Assembly: GCA_023423335.1 (NCBI GenBank) | Contig: JAFAFU010000066.1 | Location: 1 to 45,753, forward strand | Length of the DNA: 45,753 nt | Reading direction: 5' to 3' | DNA from: Bacillota bacterium | Lineage (GTDB): Bacteria > Bacillota > Clostridia > Lachnospirales > Lachnospiraceae | In this document: positions 33,407-43,756 of the stretch, one piece after another | Position numbering within the stretch: position 1 is the stretch's first letter | How the letters are laid out: each line of letters begins with the position of its first letter | Position numbers and translations under genes: made by a program | Notes under the pieces: model-generated | What the model was told of the DNA's origin: nothing | The model's input: only the letters and a program-made list of their open reading frames with translations | Database searches by the model: none

Positions 33407-34817
33407 CTGCCTCCCAGGCCTCACTGTTTATCACAACATCATAATCAGCGGACCACTCTGTATAAAGGTCGGAGAACATTCCGGTACGGCGCTCTTCAAT
33501 AATATTTTCTTTCACCTGGGTTGTCGCATCCTCATTAAAATCCGTTACACAATAAATGATATGCCAGCCGTATTCCGTGGATACCAGACCGCTGACCTCC
33601 CCGGTCTTTAAGGTAAAAGCCGCCTGCTCGAAGGCCGCGCTGTATTCCTTCGGCCCCTGTCCCCTGCCAAAGGTATATTCTATGGTCTCCGCTTCCGAAT
33701 TATTCTCCGCCAGGGTATGGAAATCCTCTGTTTCCTGCGCCTGCTTCAGCAGCCCGTTTGCCTTGTCATAAGCATTTTCTCTCTCCTCAGCCGTAAAAGG
33801 AATCACCTTGCCGGAGGCATCTATATCGGCCCCATAGATCAGTATCTGCTGAATGGTAATCTGCTTTGCCTCCAGATCCGACACATTGGTATCTACATTG
33901 ATGGTCTTTGTCTCAAACATCTTCTCTGCCAGCATATTATCCGCATAAACTCTCTCCAGCAGCTCCTTCGTAATCAGATAACGATCCACATCTGCATCCG
34001 ACAAACCGTTAAAATGCTCCAATGCGTAGGCCTTTGCCTCTGCCAGCTCATCCTCTGTCAGGACAATTCCCTGTTCCCTGGCCTTCGCTCCGATAATCTT
34101 CAGCTCTGTAATCTGGTTCACGACCTCGTCCTTAATATGATCGCCGAAGCTTCTTCCATCCCCGAAGATGTCGGTGCTCCAGATATCCTTGCCATATTCT
34201 GCTTCATAATTCTCCTGGACAGACTTTAGGTAGACCATGGCTTCATTATAATAAACCCGGATATCCCCCACTACGGCAATCAGCTCGCCGGAGGTTGTAT
34301 CTTCCTGGCTGTCTTTATCCTCCTTACTGCCCTTATCCTCTCTGACGTAATAAGATATCCCGGCAACCGTATTTGTGTTGATATCGTAGGATACATACAA
34401 TTCACTCTTGTCATTTCGGTAGGTATACACTACCGTATTCGTAGGCGCATCGATGTACTTTGAGGTTTCGCTCCCATAGGTTTTTCGGATGGCCGGCTCT
34501 GCTTCCGCCTTATCCATTCCGATCCTTACCCCCATCAGGGTGAACTCCTTTCCGCCCTTCTGCAGTATGATTGAGCTGATCTGCCCCTTCGGCGCCATCA
34601 GCTGCAGGGAATTCTCCAGGCTGTATACCCCCGTACCTTCCTCCGTAAGCTTCGTATCTGTCTTCCGCTGGAAGGCTTTTATGGAGCTTCCGCTGTATTG
34701 GGATAGCTCATAGCGTTCTTTCCCCAGACTGCATCCTTGTAAGAAGAGCAGAATCAGTATTATAGTTATAATCCCTCGCGGCATTGCCTTTGATAGCTTA
34801 ATCGATTTATTCTCCAT
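33390..34817 (-). CDS. Lipoprotein parvulin-type peptidyl-prolyl isomerase (PrsA/SurA-like)
   Basis: 475 residues. The lipobox LLFLQGC gives an extracellular, lipid-anchored protein. An N-terminal ~120-residue domain (SLENSLQLMAPKGQISSI... MDKAEAEPAIRKTYG) precedes a helical chaperone-like region (GDIRVYYNEAMVYL...). The parvulin rotamase follows at about 320-430: ITIQQILIY, YTFGRGQGPKEYSAAFEQAAF and GLVSTEYGWHIIYC. The foldase assists exported proteins, perhaps the secreted pair encoded at 39-43 kb. The extra N-terminal domain is longer than in plain PrsA. Separated from mfd by about 90 bases. Confidence 0.9.
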   Translation of the reverse strand: MENKSIKLSKAMPRGIITIILILLFLQGCSLGKERYELSQYSGSSIKAFQRKTDTKLTEEGTGVYSLENSLQLMAPKGQISSIILQKGGKEFTLMGVRIGMDKAEAEPAIRKTYGSETSKYIDAPTNTVVYTYRNDKSELYVSYDINTNTVAGISYYVREDKGSKEDKDSQEDTTSGELIAVVGDIRVYYNEAMVYLKSVQENYEAEYGKDIWSTDIFGDGRSFGDHIKDEVVNQITELKIIGAKAREQGIVLTEDELAEAKAYALEHFNGLSDADVDRYLITKELLERVYADNMLAEKMFETKTINVDTNVSDLEAKQITIQQILIYGADIDASGKVIPFTAEERENAYDKANGLLKQAQETEDFHTLAENNSEAETIEYTFGRGQGPKEYSAAFEQAAFTLKTGEVSGLVSTEYGWHIIYCVTDFNEDATTQVKENIIEERRTGMFSDLYTEWSADYDVVINSEAWEAVSFYE

Positions 34818-34904
34818 GGCGGTACCTCTTAGCTTCCTATATTATCTAGCCTAATTGTAGTTAAGCTGTTTTCGATTGTCAAGGTCTTCATCTGTCAAAA
34901 ACAA

Positions 34905-37900
34905 TCACTCCTGTTTCAGCGCCTTGAAATCCTCCAGCAGTTTTTTCAGGCTGTCGAAGACAGCAATATTGTCGGTCTTCCCCTTCGGGTGCTTTGGCAG
35001 CTGATACAGAAAATAAGGATTTGTATTCGGCATGAATTTTAAGATGCCCTGATATTTTGCAACCAGCTGCGGAATCTGCTCCACGGCCAGCTTTGCCTTT
35101 GGATACATCAGAAGCTTCACCTCGTTTTCCTTATGGACCAGTCCGCTGATATAGACACTGTGGCAGATGGATTTAATAAAAGCAATGTTTAACAGGTTGT
35201 TGACAGCCCCCGGCAGGTCTCCGAAACGGTCCAGCAGCTCCTCCTGCATATCCATCAGCTCCTCCTCATTCTCGATATCGGCAATCCGCTTATAGACATC
35301 CAGCTTCTGTACCTCATTCCTGATGTAGGTAGCGGGGATGTAGGCATCCATATCCATATCTACGGTGGTTTCGAAGGTTTCCTCGTCCGATCCCTCCCCT
35401 TTCGTATTCTTCACCGCTTCATTCAGCATCTTGCAGTACAGGTCGTAACCGACCGCCTCCATATGTCCGCTCTGCTCCGCGCCTAAGAGGTTGCCGGCAC
35501 CGCGGATTTCCAGGTCCCGCATGGCGATCTTAAAACCGGAGCCCAGCTCCGTAAATTCCTTGATCGCATGGAGCCTCTTCTCCGCAATCTCCTTCAGCAT
35601 CTTATCCCTTTTGTACATAAGAAAGGCATAGGAGGTCCGGTTTGAACGCCCCACGCGGCCTCTGAGCTGATAGAGCTGTGAGAGTCCCAGCCGGTCCGCA
35701 TCATCAATAATGATTGTGTTGACATTGGAGATATCCAGACCTGTCTCAATAATTGTAGTAGAAATCAAAACATCAATTTCCCCGGAGATAAAGTCATACA
35801 TGATCTTCTCCAGAATACGCTCCTGCATCTGCCCGTGACCAAAAGCCACATTAGCCTCTGGTACCAGTTTGGCAACCGTATTTGCCACCTCATCAATCCC
35901 ATTAACCCGGTTATACACATAATAAACCTGACCGCCCCGGGCCAGCTCCCTGGTGATGGCCTCCCTGATTATCTCATCGTTATGCTCCAGGACATAGGTC
36001 TGAATCGGCAGACGGTCCACCGGCGGCTCGTCGAGAACACTCATGTCCCTAATTCCCACCAGGCTCATATGGAGCGTTCTTGGGATCGGGGTTGCTGTCA
36101 GGGTAAGGACATCAGTATCCTTTTTCAGCTGCTTGATTTTCTCCTTATGGGTAACACCGAAGCGCTGCTCCTCATCCACAATCAGAAGCCCGAGATTCTT
36201 AAATTTCACATCGGCAGACAATACTCTGTGGGTTCCGACCACGATATCGAGGTTTCCCTTTCTCAGGCGGTCCAGGGTCTTCTTCTGCTCTGCCGGGGAC
36301 CGGAAGCGGGACAGGACATCCACACTGACCGGGAAATCCATCATCCGCTGCACCAGGGTGTTGTAATGCTGTTGGGCCAGGATCGTGGTAGGCACCAAAA
36401 ATACCACCTGTTTTCCGTCCGATACCGCCTTAAAGGCCGCACGGATTGCGATCTCCGTTTTGCCATAGCCGACATCACCGCAAACCAGACGGTCCATAAT
36501 CCGGGTGCTCTCCATATCCTTCTTCGTTGCCTCAATCGCCAGCAGCTGATCATAGGTCTCCTCGTAGGGAAATGCCTCTTCGAATTCCTTCTGCCATACG
36601 GTATCCGAACCATACCGGTATCCCTGCTTCTCCTGTCTCTCGGCATAGAGCTGCACCAGTTCCTTAGCAATTTCCTTAACGGCTCCCTTAACCTTTGCCT
36701 TTGTATTCTTCCATTCCACGGAATTCAGCTTGTTCAGCTTCGGCTTCCTGCCCTCCGAACCGGAATATTTCTGAATCACGTCAAGGCCTGTTGCAAGGAT
36801 ATACAACACGCCTCCGCCTGCATATTCTATCTTAATATAGTCCTTCGTGACCTTATCTACTTCTATTTTCTCGATCCCTTTATAAATCCCGAGGCCATGG
36901 TTCTCATGCACCACAAAGTCCCCGGGAGTAAGCTCCGTGAAGCTCTGGATCTTCTTCCCGTCATAGCTTGATTTCTTTTGTTTCTTCCTTTTCTCCGTAC
37001 CGAAGATATCACTCTCAGAAATGATAACCAGCTTGATCATCGGGTACTCGAAGCCTCTGCGCAGATTGCCGTAGGCCACCATAATCTCACTGCTCTGTAA
37101 AACCCGGTCCATGTCTTCGCTATAGAAGGCACTTAAATTAAAATCCCTCAGGTCCTCACTGAGACGCATTGCCCTTGTCCTTGAACCGGACAGGAGTATG
37201 ACCCGGTATTTGTTCTTCCTCCACCGTTCCAAATCCTTTACCAGCACGTCAAAATTCTTATGATAGGAGGCTGCTGCCGATACCGTGAAATCATATTTGT
37301 GCTTCGGGGAGAAATAATTGTTCTTAACCTCCATCGTACTGATCAGAAGGGTATTCTTCCTGGCCAGTATCCCGAAGACCTCCTTATAGCCGTAGATGAC
37401 ATCCATCTGCCCCGGCAGGATATAGCCCTTCTCAATCCGTCCGATCATGCCTTCCCTGAATTCCGTCTCAACAGCCTCTCCCTTTTCTGCCAGCCGTCCG
37501 GGCTCATCCAGAAAGAAGACCGCATCCTCCCTGCCAAAATAATCATAGAAGCTCATGGTATGCTCAAAGAAATAATTGATAAAGCTTTCCATGGCAATCG
37601 AGCCCTGAAAGGCCTCCAGGTTCTCCTTAAATTCTCCGATAATCTGACGGATTCTCGCCGCTTCCTCCGTTTTGAACTGTTCTCTCAGACTCTTGACGTA
37701 CTGCTTCTCTTCCTCTTCAATCTTTCTGATACCTGCCCGGATCCGGTTTTCATCCGGTATAATCTCTGCCGCCGGATAAATCACCAGACAATCCACCTGT
37801 TCAATGGAACGCTGGCTGCCGACATCAAATACCCGGATGGAGTCAATTTCATCTCCCCAGAGCTCAATACGATAGGGCGCTTCCTCGGTCAGAGGGAAGA

Positions 37901-38438
37901 TATCGATGATACCGCCGCGGACCGCAAAATCTCCGGGTGACTCCACCTGCGCCTGCCTCTCATATCCCAGATGAACCAGGGAGGCGCTGAACTCCTCCAG
38001 CTTTATTACAGAGTCGGAATTAACCGTAATCACCCGGTCCTTAAGCATTTCCAAAGGAAGCAGCCGGTCAATACCCCCATCCAGGGACATGATGATTGTA
38101 GTGTCCTTCCGCTCGATAATTCTCCTCATAATCTTCAGCCGTTCCCTGACAATCGCATTGCCATGGATATCCGCGCTGTAGAAAATGATATCCTTCGCGG
38201 GATAGAGGAAAACCTCCTTGTCATAGAGGCGGTAGTCCTCATAGATTTCCTTTGCCTTAAGATCATTATAGGTAACAATGATCTTAAACTTAAAATCCTC
38301 GGAAAGACCATGGATCAGATGGCATTTCTGGGAATCAATACAGCCGGTCACCTGTACCGGCAAGTCCTTCAATTTTATATTATCCCTGATATCATTAAAT
38401 TCCTTTAATTCCCTTAAGGGTGCTGTAAAGGTTTTCAC
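34905..38438 (-). CDS. mfd: Transcription-repair coupling factor Mfd
   Basis: 1177 residues, full family length. In order: UvrB-like N-terminus (FKFKIIVTYNDLKAKEIYEDYR, PGDFAVRGGIIDIFPLTEE), RNA-polymerase-interaction domain (GDFVVHENHGLGIYKGIEKI), SF2 translocase with GDVGYGKTE, VDEEQRFG, TATPIPRTL and QLRGRVGRS, and the C-terminal TRCF domain. Mfd displaces RNA polymerase stalled at lesions and recruits UvrA. The start is a GTG whose GTGA overlaps the pth stop by four bases, so the two are translationally coupled. Confidence 0.98.
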   Translation of the reverse strand: MKTFTAPLRELKEFNDIRDNIKLKDLPVQVTGCIDSQKCHLIHGLSEDFKFKIIVTYNDLKAKEIYEDYRLYDKEVFLYPAKDIIFYSADIHGNAIVRERLKIMRRIIERKDTTIIMSLDGGIDRLLPLEMLKDRVITVNSDSVIKLEEFSASLVHLGYERQAQVESPGDFAVRGGIIDIFPLTEEAPYRIELWGDEIDSIRVFDVGSQRSIEQVDCLVIYPAAEIIPDENRIRAGIRKIEEEEKQYVKSLREQFKTEEAARIRQIIGEFKENLEAFQGSIAMESFINYFFEHTMSFYDYFGREDAVFFLDEPGRLAEKGEAVETEFREGMIGRIEKGYILPGQMDVIYGYKEVFGILARKNTLLISTMEVKNNYFSPKHKYDFTVSAAASYHKNFDVLVKDLERWRKNKYRVILLSGSRTRAMRLSEDLRDFNLSAFYSEDMDRVLQSSEIMVAYGNLRRGFEYPMIKLVIISESDIFGTEKRKKQKKSSYDGKKIQSFTELTPGDFVVHENHGLGIYKGIEKIEVDKVTKDYIKIEYAGGGVLYILATGLDVIQKYSGSEGRKPKLNKLNSVEWKNTKAKVKGAVKEIAKELVQLYAERQEKQGYRYGSDTVWQKEFEEAFPYEETYDQLLAIEATKKDMESTRIMDRLVCGDVGYGKTEIAIRAAFKAVSDGKQVVFLVPTTILAQQHYNTLVQRMMDFPVSVDVLSRFRSPAEQKKTLDRLRKGNLDIVVGTHRVLSADVKFKNLGLLIVDEEQRFGVTHKEKIKQLKKDTDVLTLTATPIPRTLHMSLVGIRDMSVLDEPPVDRLPIQTYVLEHNDEIIREAITRELARGGQVYYVYNRVNGIDEVANTVAKLVPEANVAFGHGQMQERILEKIMYDFISGEIDVLISTTIIETGLDISNVNTIIIDDADRLGLSQLYQLRGRVGRSNRTSYAFLMYKRDKMLKEIAEKRLHAIKEFTELGSGFKIAMRDLEIRGAGNLLGAEQSGHMEAVGYDLYCKMLNEAVKNTKGEGSDEETFETTVDMDMDAYIPATYIRNEVQKLDVYKRIADIENEEELMDMQEELLDRFGDLPGAVNNLLNIAFIKSICHSVYISGLVHKENEVKLLMYPKAKLAVEQIPQLVAKYQGILKFMPNTNPYFLYQLPKHPKGKTDNIAVFDSLKKLLEDFKALKQE

Positions 38439-39076
38439 AAGAGTTCCTCCTGCCCTTCCTCCGGTTTCTTGTCTTGTTTGGGATTCGCCTTTTTCTCCTT
38501 TTTCGGAGTATCCTTCTTCCTATTATAGATATTCATCGCCTCATCCATTCCGGAGTTAACCATCATCCGACAGGCATCGGAGGCATCCTTTAAGGCTTCA
38601 CGGATTGCAGCCTGTTCCTCTCCCTGAAATCTGGACAATACATAGTCCGCCAGATCCCAATCCCCCGGCTTGCCGCCGACACCGATTTTAATTCTCGGAA
38701 ACTCATCCGTACCCAAATGGCTAATAATGCTCTTAATCCCGTTATGTCCACCGTCGCTGCCCTTCTTGCGGAGCCGAAGCTGTCCCACCTCCAGACTGAT
38801 ATCATCATAGATTACGATAATATCCTCCGGTGAAACCTTATAAAAGTCTACCAGCTCCCTGACACTTTCCCCGCTTAAGTTCATATAAGTAACGGGCTTT
38901 GCCAGAATCACCTTCTCCCCTTCGATATAACCCTTCCCGCAGATTGCTTTATGCTTTTTAAAATCCAGGGGAATCCGGTAATCATCCGAGATCCGTGTGA
39001 TGGCGTCCCATCCGATATTATGTCTGGTTGCCTGGTATTTATTAACCGGGTTTCCCAATCCTATTATAATATGCAT
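38435..39076 (-). CDS. pth: Peptidyl-tRNA hydrolase
   Basis: 213 residues from the ATG seven bases after GAGG. It starts MHIIIGLGNPVNKYQATRHNIGW with the catalytic His in TRHN and Asp/Asn residues of the active site (KPVTYMNLSGESV, YDDISLEVG, KGSDGGHNGIKSI). It recycles tRNA from prematurely released peptidyl-tRNA. A 27-residue Lys/Glu/Pro-rich C-terminal tail (after YNRKKDTPKK) is beyond the normal fold. Forms an operon with mfd. Confidence 0.97.
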   Translation of the reverse strand: MHIIIGLGNPVNKYQATRHNIGWDAITRISDDYRIPLDFKKHKAICGKGYIEGEKVILAKPVTYMNLSGESVRELVDFYKVSPEDIIVIYDDISLEVGQLRLRKKGSDGGHNGIKSIISHLGTDEFPRIKIGVGGKPGDWDLADYVLSRFQGEEQAAIREALKDASDACRMMVNSGMDEAMNIYNRKKDTPKKEKKANPKQDKKPEEGQEELL

Positions 39077-39149
39077 TTTCAATCCTCATTCCATATATTC
39101 CGTTTTCTGTAACCGGCTTCGGCTATTTTAAGCAATTGCACGCGCTATA

Positions 39150-39178
39150 ATTATAAGCTTTCTCAAAATGATTGGCAA
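39150..39178 (-). promoter_or_regulatory. pth-mfd promoter (intergenic 39077-39391)
   Basis: Minus strand TTGCCA (39173-39178), 17 bases, TATAAT (39150-39155). The rest of the intergenic stretch is AT-rich with a small ATATC.TGGCCGATAT fold near 39290 and no gene. Confidence 0.65.
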
Positions 39179-39391
39179 CTACTTCATGATTTTATGATGT
39201 ACTTCCTGCCGTAATTTCATAAATTAATTTTTCTGTTATCTATTAAGTTTTTCTTAAAAAAACGATTTGCTATAAAGCTGTCGGATATCTGGCCGATATA
39301 TAGATTAGGGAAAACTGTACACAAATACCAAAGATATGATTTTGATACACGGACGTACTTCTTCATATCCTGAAGAAAAGAGGCAGAAAAT

Positions 39392-41746
39392 ATGGAAAAG
39401 TTACGAAAGAAACCATCAGAAAAATATTTGAAACCATTGGGATTTTCAGCTTTGCTCCTGCTCCTTATTACCGCGGGCCTGCTGTTCTACCGATCCTCAG
39501 AAGCCGCTGAAGCCAGTATCACCGTTAAGGAAATCAATTATTATGACAGTACGATTACCTTACAGGTAAATGACCGGGATACCGCCGTCTTTTTCTCGGA
39601 TTCGGCGAAGAAGAAATGGGAAACTGTTCCGGGCAGAATCTCCGGCAATAAGACAATAACCATGGATATTTCCTGGATCTCCACCTCTGTGAATTACACC
39701 CTGAACTTTAAGGGGGATTATTCCGAGAAGATTGTCTCCGTAACCCTTCCGAAGCAGGTATCCAACTTCAAGGCCAGCTTTAATAAGCTGAAAGGAACAG
39801 TTACCTTCAGTAATGCGGGTACCCGTACCATCCAGTGGAGGAAAAAAGGCTCCACTACTTGGAGGATACTGAATACGGATACCCATAATTCCGAGCTTAG
39901 CTATTATTATACAAATGGTGCCCAGCTATATTACCGGCTGGCGCCGGTGAACGGAACCGGCAGCCTTACTCCTGGCTTAAGAGCAAGCAATGAGATTGCT
40001 CTTACCATCCCAAAGAGAGCGGCCGCTCCCAGCATATCCATCAACGGTTCCAAGTTTTCCATCCCCGTAAAGAAGGGTATGGCTTACCGTAAGAAAAACC
40101 GTGACGGCACCATGTCAGAATGGGTTACCATCACCAGCACGAAAGATCTTCTTCTAAGCGACATCGCTCCCGAGGTATTATACAAGGATAACACTACCGG
40201 GAAGGAAGCTGTCCTTCAGTTCAGAACCAATGCCAGCAGCTCCTCCCAGGTGTCAAATATCACGACAATCACTGTTCCGGCACAGCAGGCTGCTCCGAAT
40301 GAGGATACCTACGGTATCTCCCTGAATTATACCAGCTCCTCCACTTTATCCCTGACCGTGAGGGCGGCCTCCGCAGCGGTACCCTTTGAGTATACCATCG
40401 TAGGTAAGGACAAGGAACTGGATTATCGGACCGCCGCCTGGAAGGCGATCACCTCCGGATCATCCGTCAGCATCAGCAAGAGCTCTGCTCCGGTCGGCTG
40501 CCATATCTATATACGGCTAAAATCAACGGAGGCAACGATTAATTCGGAATTTGCCCTCGCCTCGGTGGAAATGGATCTGACCGGCAGCAACGGCGCCGTA
40601 TATCCGACTGCCGCGAAAGCAACCCAGCTGACCACCCTGATATCTACCGCAGGCGTATGCCAGACCGGTACCAGCTCAAGCTATTTGACCTTTTTCCTTT
40701 ATAGCCCTACCGCTACTTCCGTTTCCACGATAGATTTTTATGATACCTATGGAAGCTTTAAGGGCACCGTCCCCTGTAAGAGCTCCGTCACCGCCAATTC
40801 CAGCAGCACAGGTCCGGAGGATGCATATCTGATCACCACCAGAATTACCTCCACCGCAGGCGTTGACGCCTTAACTGAGGAGACGCTGTATGCCACGCTT
40901 ACACTGGCAAATCAGGAGGTAATCCGGAGTACTGCTGCCGCGGGAGTATTGCTCTATCTGTATCCAGGTACCGCGGTAAATAATCCGGTGAACAAGGAAT
41001 ACTCCACAAGCTTCGACCGGATCTATATGTCCAACGATGGAAAGGATGCTTCCAGCTTTAAATTCCAGCTGGATTTCGGTACGGCGAAGGTCCCGGATAC
41101 CACGGGAATTAATGTATTCACCAATGATGCTACTGCTATCAGCTCGATAAAGTATAACGGCTACACCCTTGCCGCAGGTCAGGATTATACGGTAACCTAT
41201 GGTTCCTATACGAACGAGGAAGGCTCCGACGTAACAACTGCTACCGTTACCGTGAATGTTGCCAGCCTGGAGAAGGCTTCCGCAGTCAATCCCACGGACC
41301 AGGCACTGCCCCTTAGCATCAAACTGAATAATAATGAGCTTTTAAAGGATGATATCTATATCTCCTTAATCAGCACGGCAACAATCGACGATGTTCCGAT
41401 TTCCTGGTCGATTACGGAGGGCAGCCTGAAGGAGAAAACCACCTCCGTGGTCACAAATCCCGATGGCAGTACTACCACCACAACCCAGGATGTTACCACC
41501 TATATCATTACCCTGACCCTGTTTGACAGTTCTTACGGAGTCAGCGTTGCCAATGTTACCTGGGGAGATGCCTCAATCTTCGGCTCGGCGACTATTTCCA
41601 AGGGAAAGGCCACGATTCACCTTTCCAACGCGAAAATCAATAAGTTATCCACCGACTCCACGGATACGAAGAATATCGTAATCACCTTAAGCAACGGCTT
41701 TGTTATAGAAAGCGGCTGTAAGCTGACGATACTGACTGCAGATTAA
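39392..41746 (+). CDS. Large secreted beta-rich protein, paralogue of the next gene
   Basis: 784 residues, Ser/Thr-rich. The N-terminus is a signal peptide: basic residues, then GFSALLLLLITAGLLFY, followed by SSEAAEA, a good cleavage region. The first ~280 residues share a clear domain with the next protein: MDISWISTS-NYTLNFKGD, V.LPKQV..FKASFNKLKGT, WRKK, IPKRAAAPSI, APEVLY. The C-terminal ~350 residues are unique repeats of Ig-like strands. No LPXTG, SLH or choline-binding motif is seen, so how it is retained is unknown. Possibly a surface or matrix protein. Confidence 0.8.
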   Translation: MEKLRKKPSEKYLKPLGFSALLLLLITAGLLFYRSSEAAEASITVKEINYYDSTITLQVNDRDTAVFFSDSAKKKWETVPGRISGNKTITMDISWISTSVNYTLNFKGDYSEKIVSVTLPKQVSNFKASFNKLKGTVTFSNAGTRTIQWRKKGSTTWRILNTDTHNSELSYYYTNGAQLYYRLAPVNGTGSLTPGLRASNEIALTIPKRAAAPSISINGSKFSIPVKKGMAYRKKNRDGTMSEWVTITSTKDLLLSDIAPEVLYKDNTTGKEAVLQFRTNASSSSQVSNITTITVPAQQAAPNEDTYGISLNYTSSSTLSLTVRAASAAVPFEYTIVGKDKELDYRTAAWKAITSGSSVSISKSSAPVGCHIYIRLKSTEATINSEFALASVEMDLTGSNGAVYPTAAKATQLTTLISTAGVCQTGTSSSYLTFFLYSPTATSVSTIDFYDTYGSFKGTVPCKSSVTANSSSTGPEDAYLITTRITSTAGVDALTEETLYATLTLANQEVIRSTAAAGVLLYLYPGTAVNNPVNKEYSTSFDRIYMSNDGKDASSFKFQLDFGTAKVPDTTGINVFTNDATAISSIKYNGYTLAAGQDYTVTYGSYTNEEGSDVTTATVTVNVASLEKASAVNPTDQALPLSIKLNNNELLKDDIYISLISTATIDDVPISWSITEGSLKEKTTSVVTNPDGSTTTTTQDVTTYIITLTLFDSSYGVSVANVTWGDASIFGSATISKGKATIHLSNAKINKLSTDSTDTKNIVITLSNGFVIESGCKLTILTAD

Positions 41747-41776
41747 CAGGCTCTGGCCGGAAAGATGGAGGTATCT

Positions 41777-42970
41777 ATGAAAAATCAATCAATTAGAATA
41801 TATCATTACTTATCGGTGGTCGTCCTGTTCCTGCTCCTGACTGTCTTCACCCCTTCTGCTGCCGCAAATGCCGGAACAGCCTCCGCTGTGACCCTCGGTG
41901 TTATCGATTATGAGGAACTGACCATCCAGGTCTATGACAATGATAATTCCGTCGTATATTATTCGGTGGATAATCAGAACTGGATCGAAGTGGAAGGTCC
42001 TTATATATCGGGAGCCTATCACATGGACATATCCTGGGTTTCCACAACCAGTGATGTCATATTATATTTTAAAGGGGATCTGATTACCAGAACGGTTGAC
42101 GTCACCATCCCTATGCAGATCAATGATTTCCGCGTTACCTTTAATAAAGCGGATGGCGAATTTACCTTTGAAAATGCGGATCATACGGATAGTTTTGAAT
42201 GGAGGAAAGCATCGAATTATGCCTGGACAAAAGTGAGTCTGGATGAAACCTCCGCTTCCTACGAAGCCTTTCTCGATACTGTGGAAACCTTCCGGGTAAA
42301 GAGTGCTAAAATTATTATCCGTCTTCCCCAGGACCCCGGGAATGCTTTTGATCCGGGAAACCGTCCCAGCAAGGAAGTGACCATTACCATTCCTTCCCGT
42401 GCGGAAGCTCCCAGTATCGTTGTCAATTCCTCCAAGCTCACCTTGAACACAACCACTACCCTGGAGTATTATGATGAGGCCTCCGATATCTGGGTGGAAT
42501 GTACGAAGGGAATGACCATCGAGGAGCTTGCACCTGAAGTATTATATGAAAATGGCGCCAAGGATGCATCCTATCAGTTTCGTAAAGCTGCCACCGATAA
42601 AGTACCGTACTCCAAGACAGTAACCGTAAAAATTCCCGGACAGCCGGCTCCGCCTTTGATTGGGGGAAACACAGAGGATGTCTCCTATTATTATGTGAAT
42701 TCAAAGCTGGTTCTGGTGTTTAATCTGGCTTCCAAAACAAACCTCTATGAATATTGCATTATCAAACCGGGTGCGGAGTTTGATGTGGCGACTGCCAAAT
42801 GGGTTACTGTCAGTGCATCAAAGCCTATGACCTTATCCAATTCCACTGCCCCTGATGGTTGTACCGTATACGTCAGAAAAAAAGGAACGGATGCCAATGC
42901 TTCAAAGAATGTCAGTCTGCAGCTCTCCTCTGCCATCAAGAGCTTTGATGTGAATTTGCCTGCACGGTAG
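41777..42970 (+). CDS. Secreted protein, shorter paralogue
   Basis: 397 residues from the ATG after GGAGG, starting MKNQSIRIYHYL with a signal peptide ending near AAANAGTASA. It aligns over its length with the N-terminal half of the previous protein: MDISWVSTT, LYFKGD, VTIPMQINDFRVTFNKADG, EWRKA, IPSRAEAPSI, APEVLYE, and CTVYVRKKGT near the end. The two genes are 30 bases apart and probably co-transcribed. The terminator at 43047-43075 follows. Function unknown; paired duplicates suggest a two-component surface structure. Confidence 0.78.
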   Translation: MKNQSIRIYHYLSVVVLFLLLTVFTPSAAANAGTASAVTLGVIDYEELTIQVYDNDNSVVYYSVDNQNWIEVEGPYISGAYHMDISWVSTTSDVILYFKGDLITRTVDVTIPMQINDFRVTFNKADGEFTFENADHTDSFEWRKASNYAWTKVSLDETSASYEAFLDTVETFRVKSAKIIIRLPQDPGNAFDPGNRPSKEVTITIPSRAEAPSIVVNSSKLTLNTTTTLEYYDEASDIWVECTKGMTIEELAPEVLYENGAKDASYQFRKAATDKVPYSKTVTVKIPGQPAPPLIGGNTEDVSYYYVNSKLVLVFNLASKTNLYEYCIIKPGAEFDVATAKWVTVSASKPMTLSNSTAPDGCTVYVRKKGTDANASKNVSLQLSSAIKSFDVNLPAR

Positions 42971-43046
42971 TATTAATCCATGCGGATTCCTTGGCAATCG
43001 ATAACCAGATAGAATTATGGGGAGCTATTCTGCTTCCCTTCCACAC

Positions 43047-43075
43047 AAAAAAGGCAGCCACCCGCTGCCTTTTTT
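43047..43075. terminator. Terminator between the secreted protein and spoVG
   Basis: AAAAAAGGCAG / CTGCCTTTTTT, an 11-bp stem with a seven-base loop and T-run on both strands. It serves both convergent genes. Confidence 0.9.
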
Positions 43076-43097
43076 GTCTTTTTATTACGCCTTACCA

Positions 43098-43379
43098 CTA
43101 CTCCTCGATGTCTACATCCGCCTCTAAAGCTGCGATCTCGTACTTTTCAAGGATGATTTTCTGGATCTTGTCTCTTGTATCCGAATTAATCGGATGCGCA
43201 ATATCCCTGTACTCACCATCTCCGGCCTTTCTGCTCGGCATAGCAATGAACAGGCCCTTGTCGCCTTCAATGACTTTGATATCATGAACTACAAATTCAT
43301 TATCAATAGTAATTGATACAACTGCCTTCATCTTGCCTTCCTTACTAACCTTACGTACGCGCACATCAGTAATTTGCAT
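43098..43379 (-). CDS. spoVG: SpoVG regulator
   Basis: 93 residues, MQITDVRVRKVSKEGKMKAVVSIT onward, with the highly conserved FVVHDIKVIEGDKGLFIAMPSR and FRDIAHPI-like block (YRDIAHPIN). SpoVG is an RNA/DNA-binding regulator involved in sporulation and cell division. AGAAGGGGG precedes the ATG. Promoter at 43530-43558. Confidence 0.98.
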   Translation of the reverse strand: MQITDVRVRKVSKEGKMKAVVSITIDNEFVVHDIKVIEGDKGLFIAMPSRKAGDGEYRDIAHPINSDTRDKIQKIILEKYEIAALEADVDIEE

Positions 43380-43529
43380 GGCATAGTCCCCCTTCTGTCA
43401 TTATTTATCGTTAGTTTTAAGAAAAAGTTATGCTAAACCTAAGTTAACCTCCCTTTTCCCTGCTACTAATATTTACAAGGTTTCAACCCCACCTAGTAAA
43501 TTCTACCCATAAGCCTGTCCAGTGAGACT

Positions 43530-43558
43530 ATTATACCATATTTAATCAAAAATGTGAA
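43530..43558 (-). promoter_or_regulatory. spoVG promoter
   Basis: Minus strand TTCACA (43553-43558), 17 bases, TATAAT (43530-43535) with an upstream TG (extended -10). The leader is about 145 bases long and contains a GGGAGGTTAAC stretch but no further gene. Confidence 0.7.
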
Positions 43559-43756
43559 TATTTTTTACAAGATTATAGATAAAATTTACATCTTTTTGTG
43601 GTTTTTCCTGATGTTAACTGATTTTTGGCTTGTTCTAAACATTTTTTTCACTTTTTACCTTTGTATACTTGCATTCCGGAGCCGTAAAAAGAATATATTA
43701 CAGTAAAATGATTCCAATCAAATAATATTTATTCCTTGTAAGATATTGCCCAACTA

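Noticed and set aside
35835..36971. 378-aa open frame opposite mfd
   Set aside because: It lies wholly antisense to strongly conserved mfd motifs, lacks a ribosome site and has no recognisable domains. Same for the shorter frames opposite mfd at 37260-38408.
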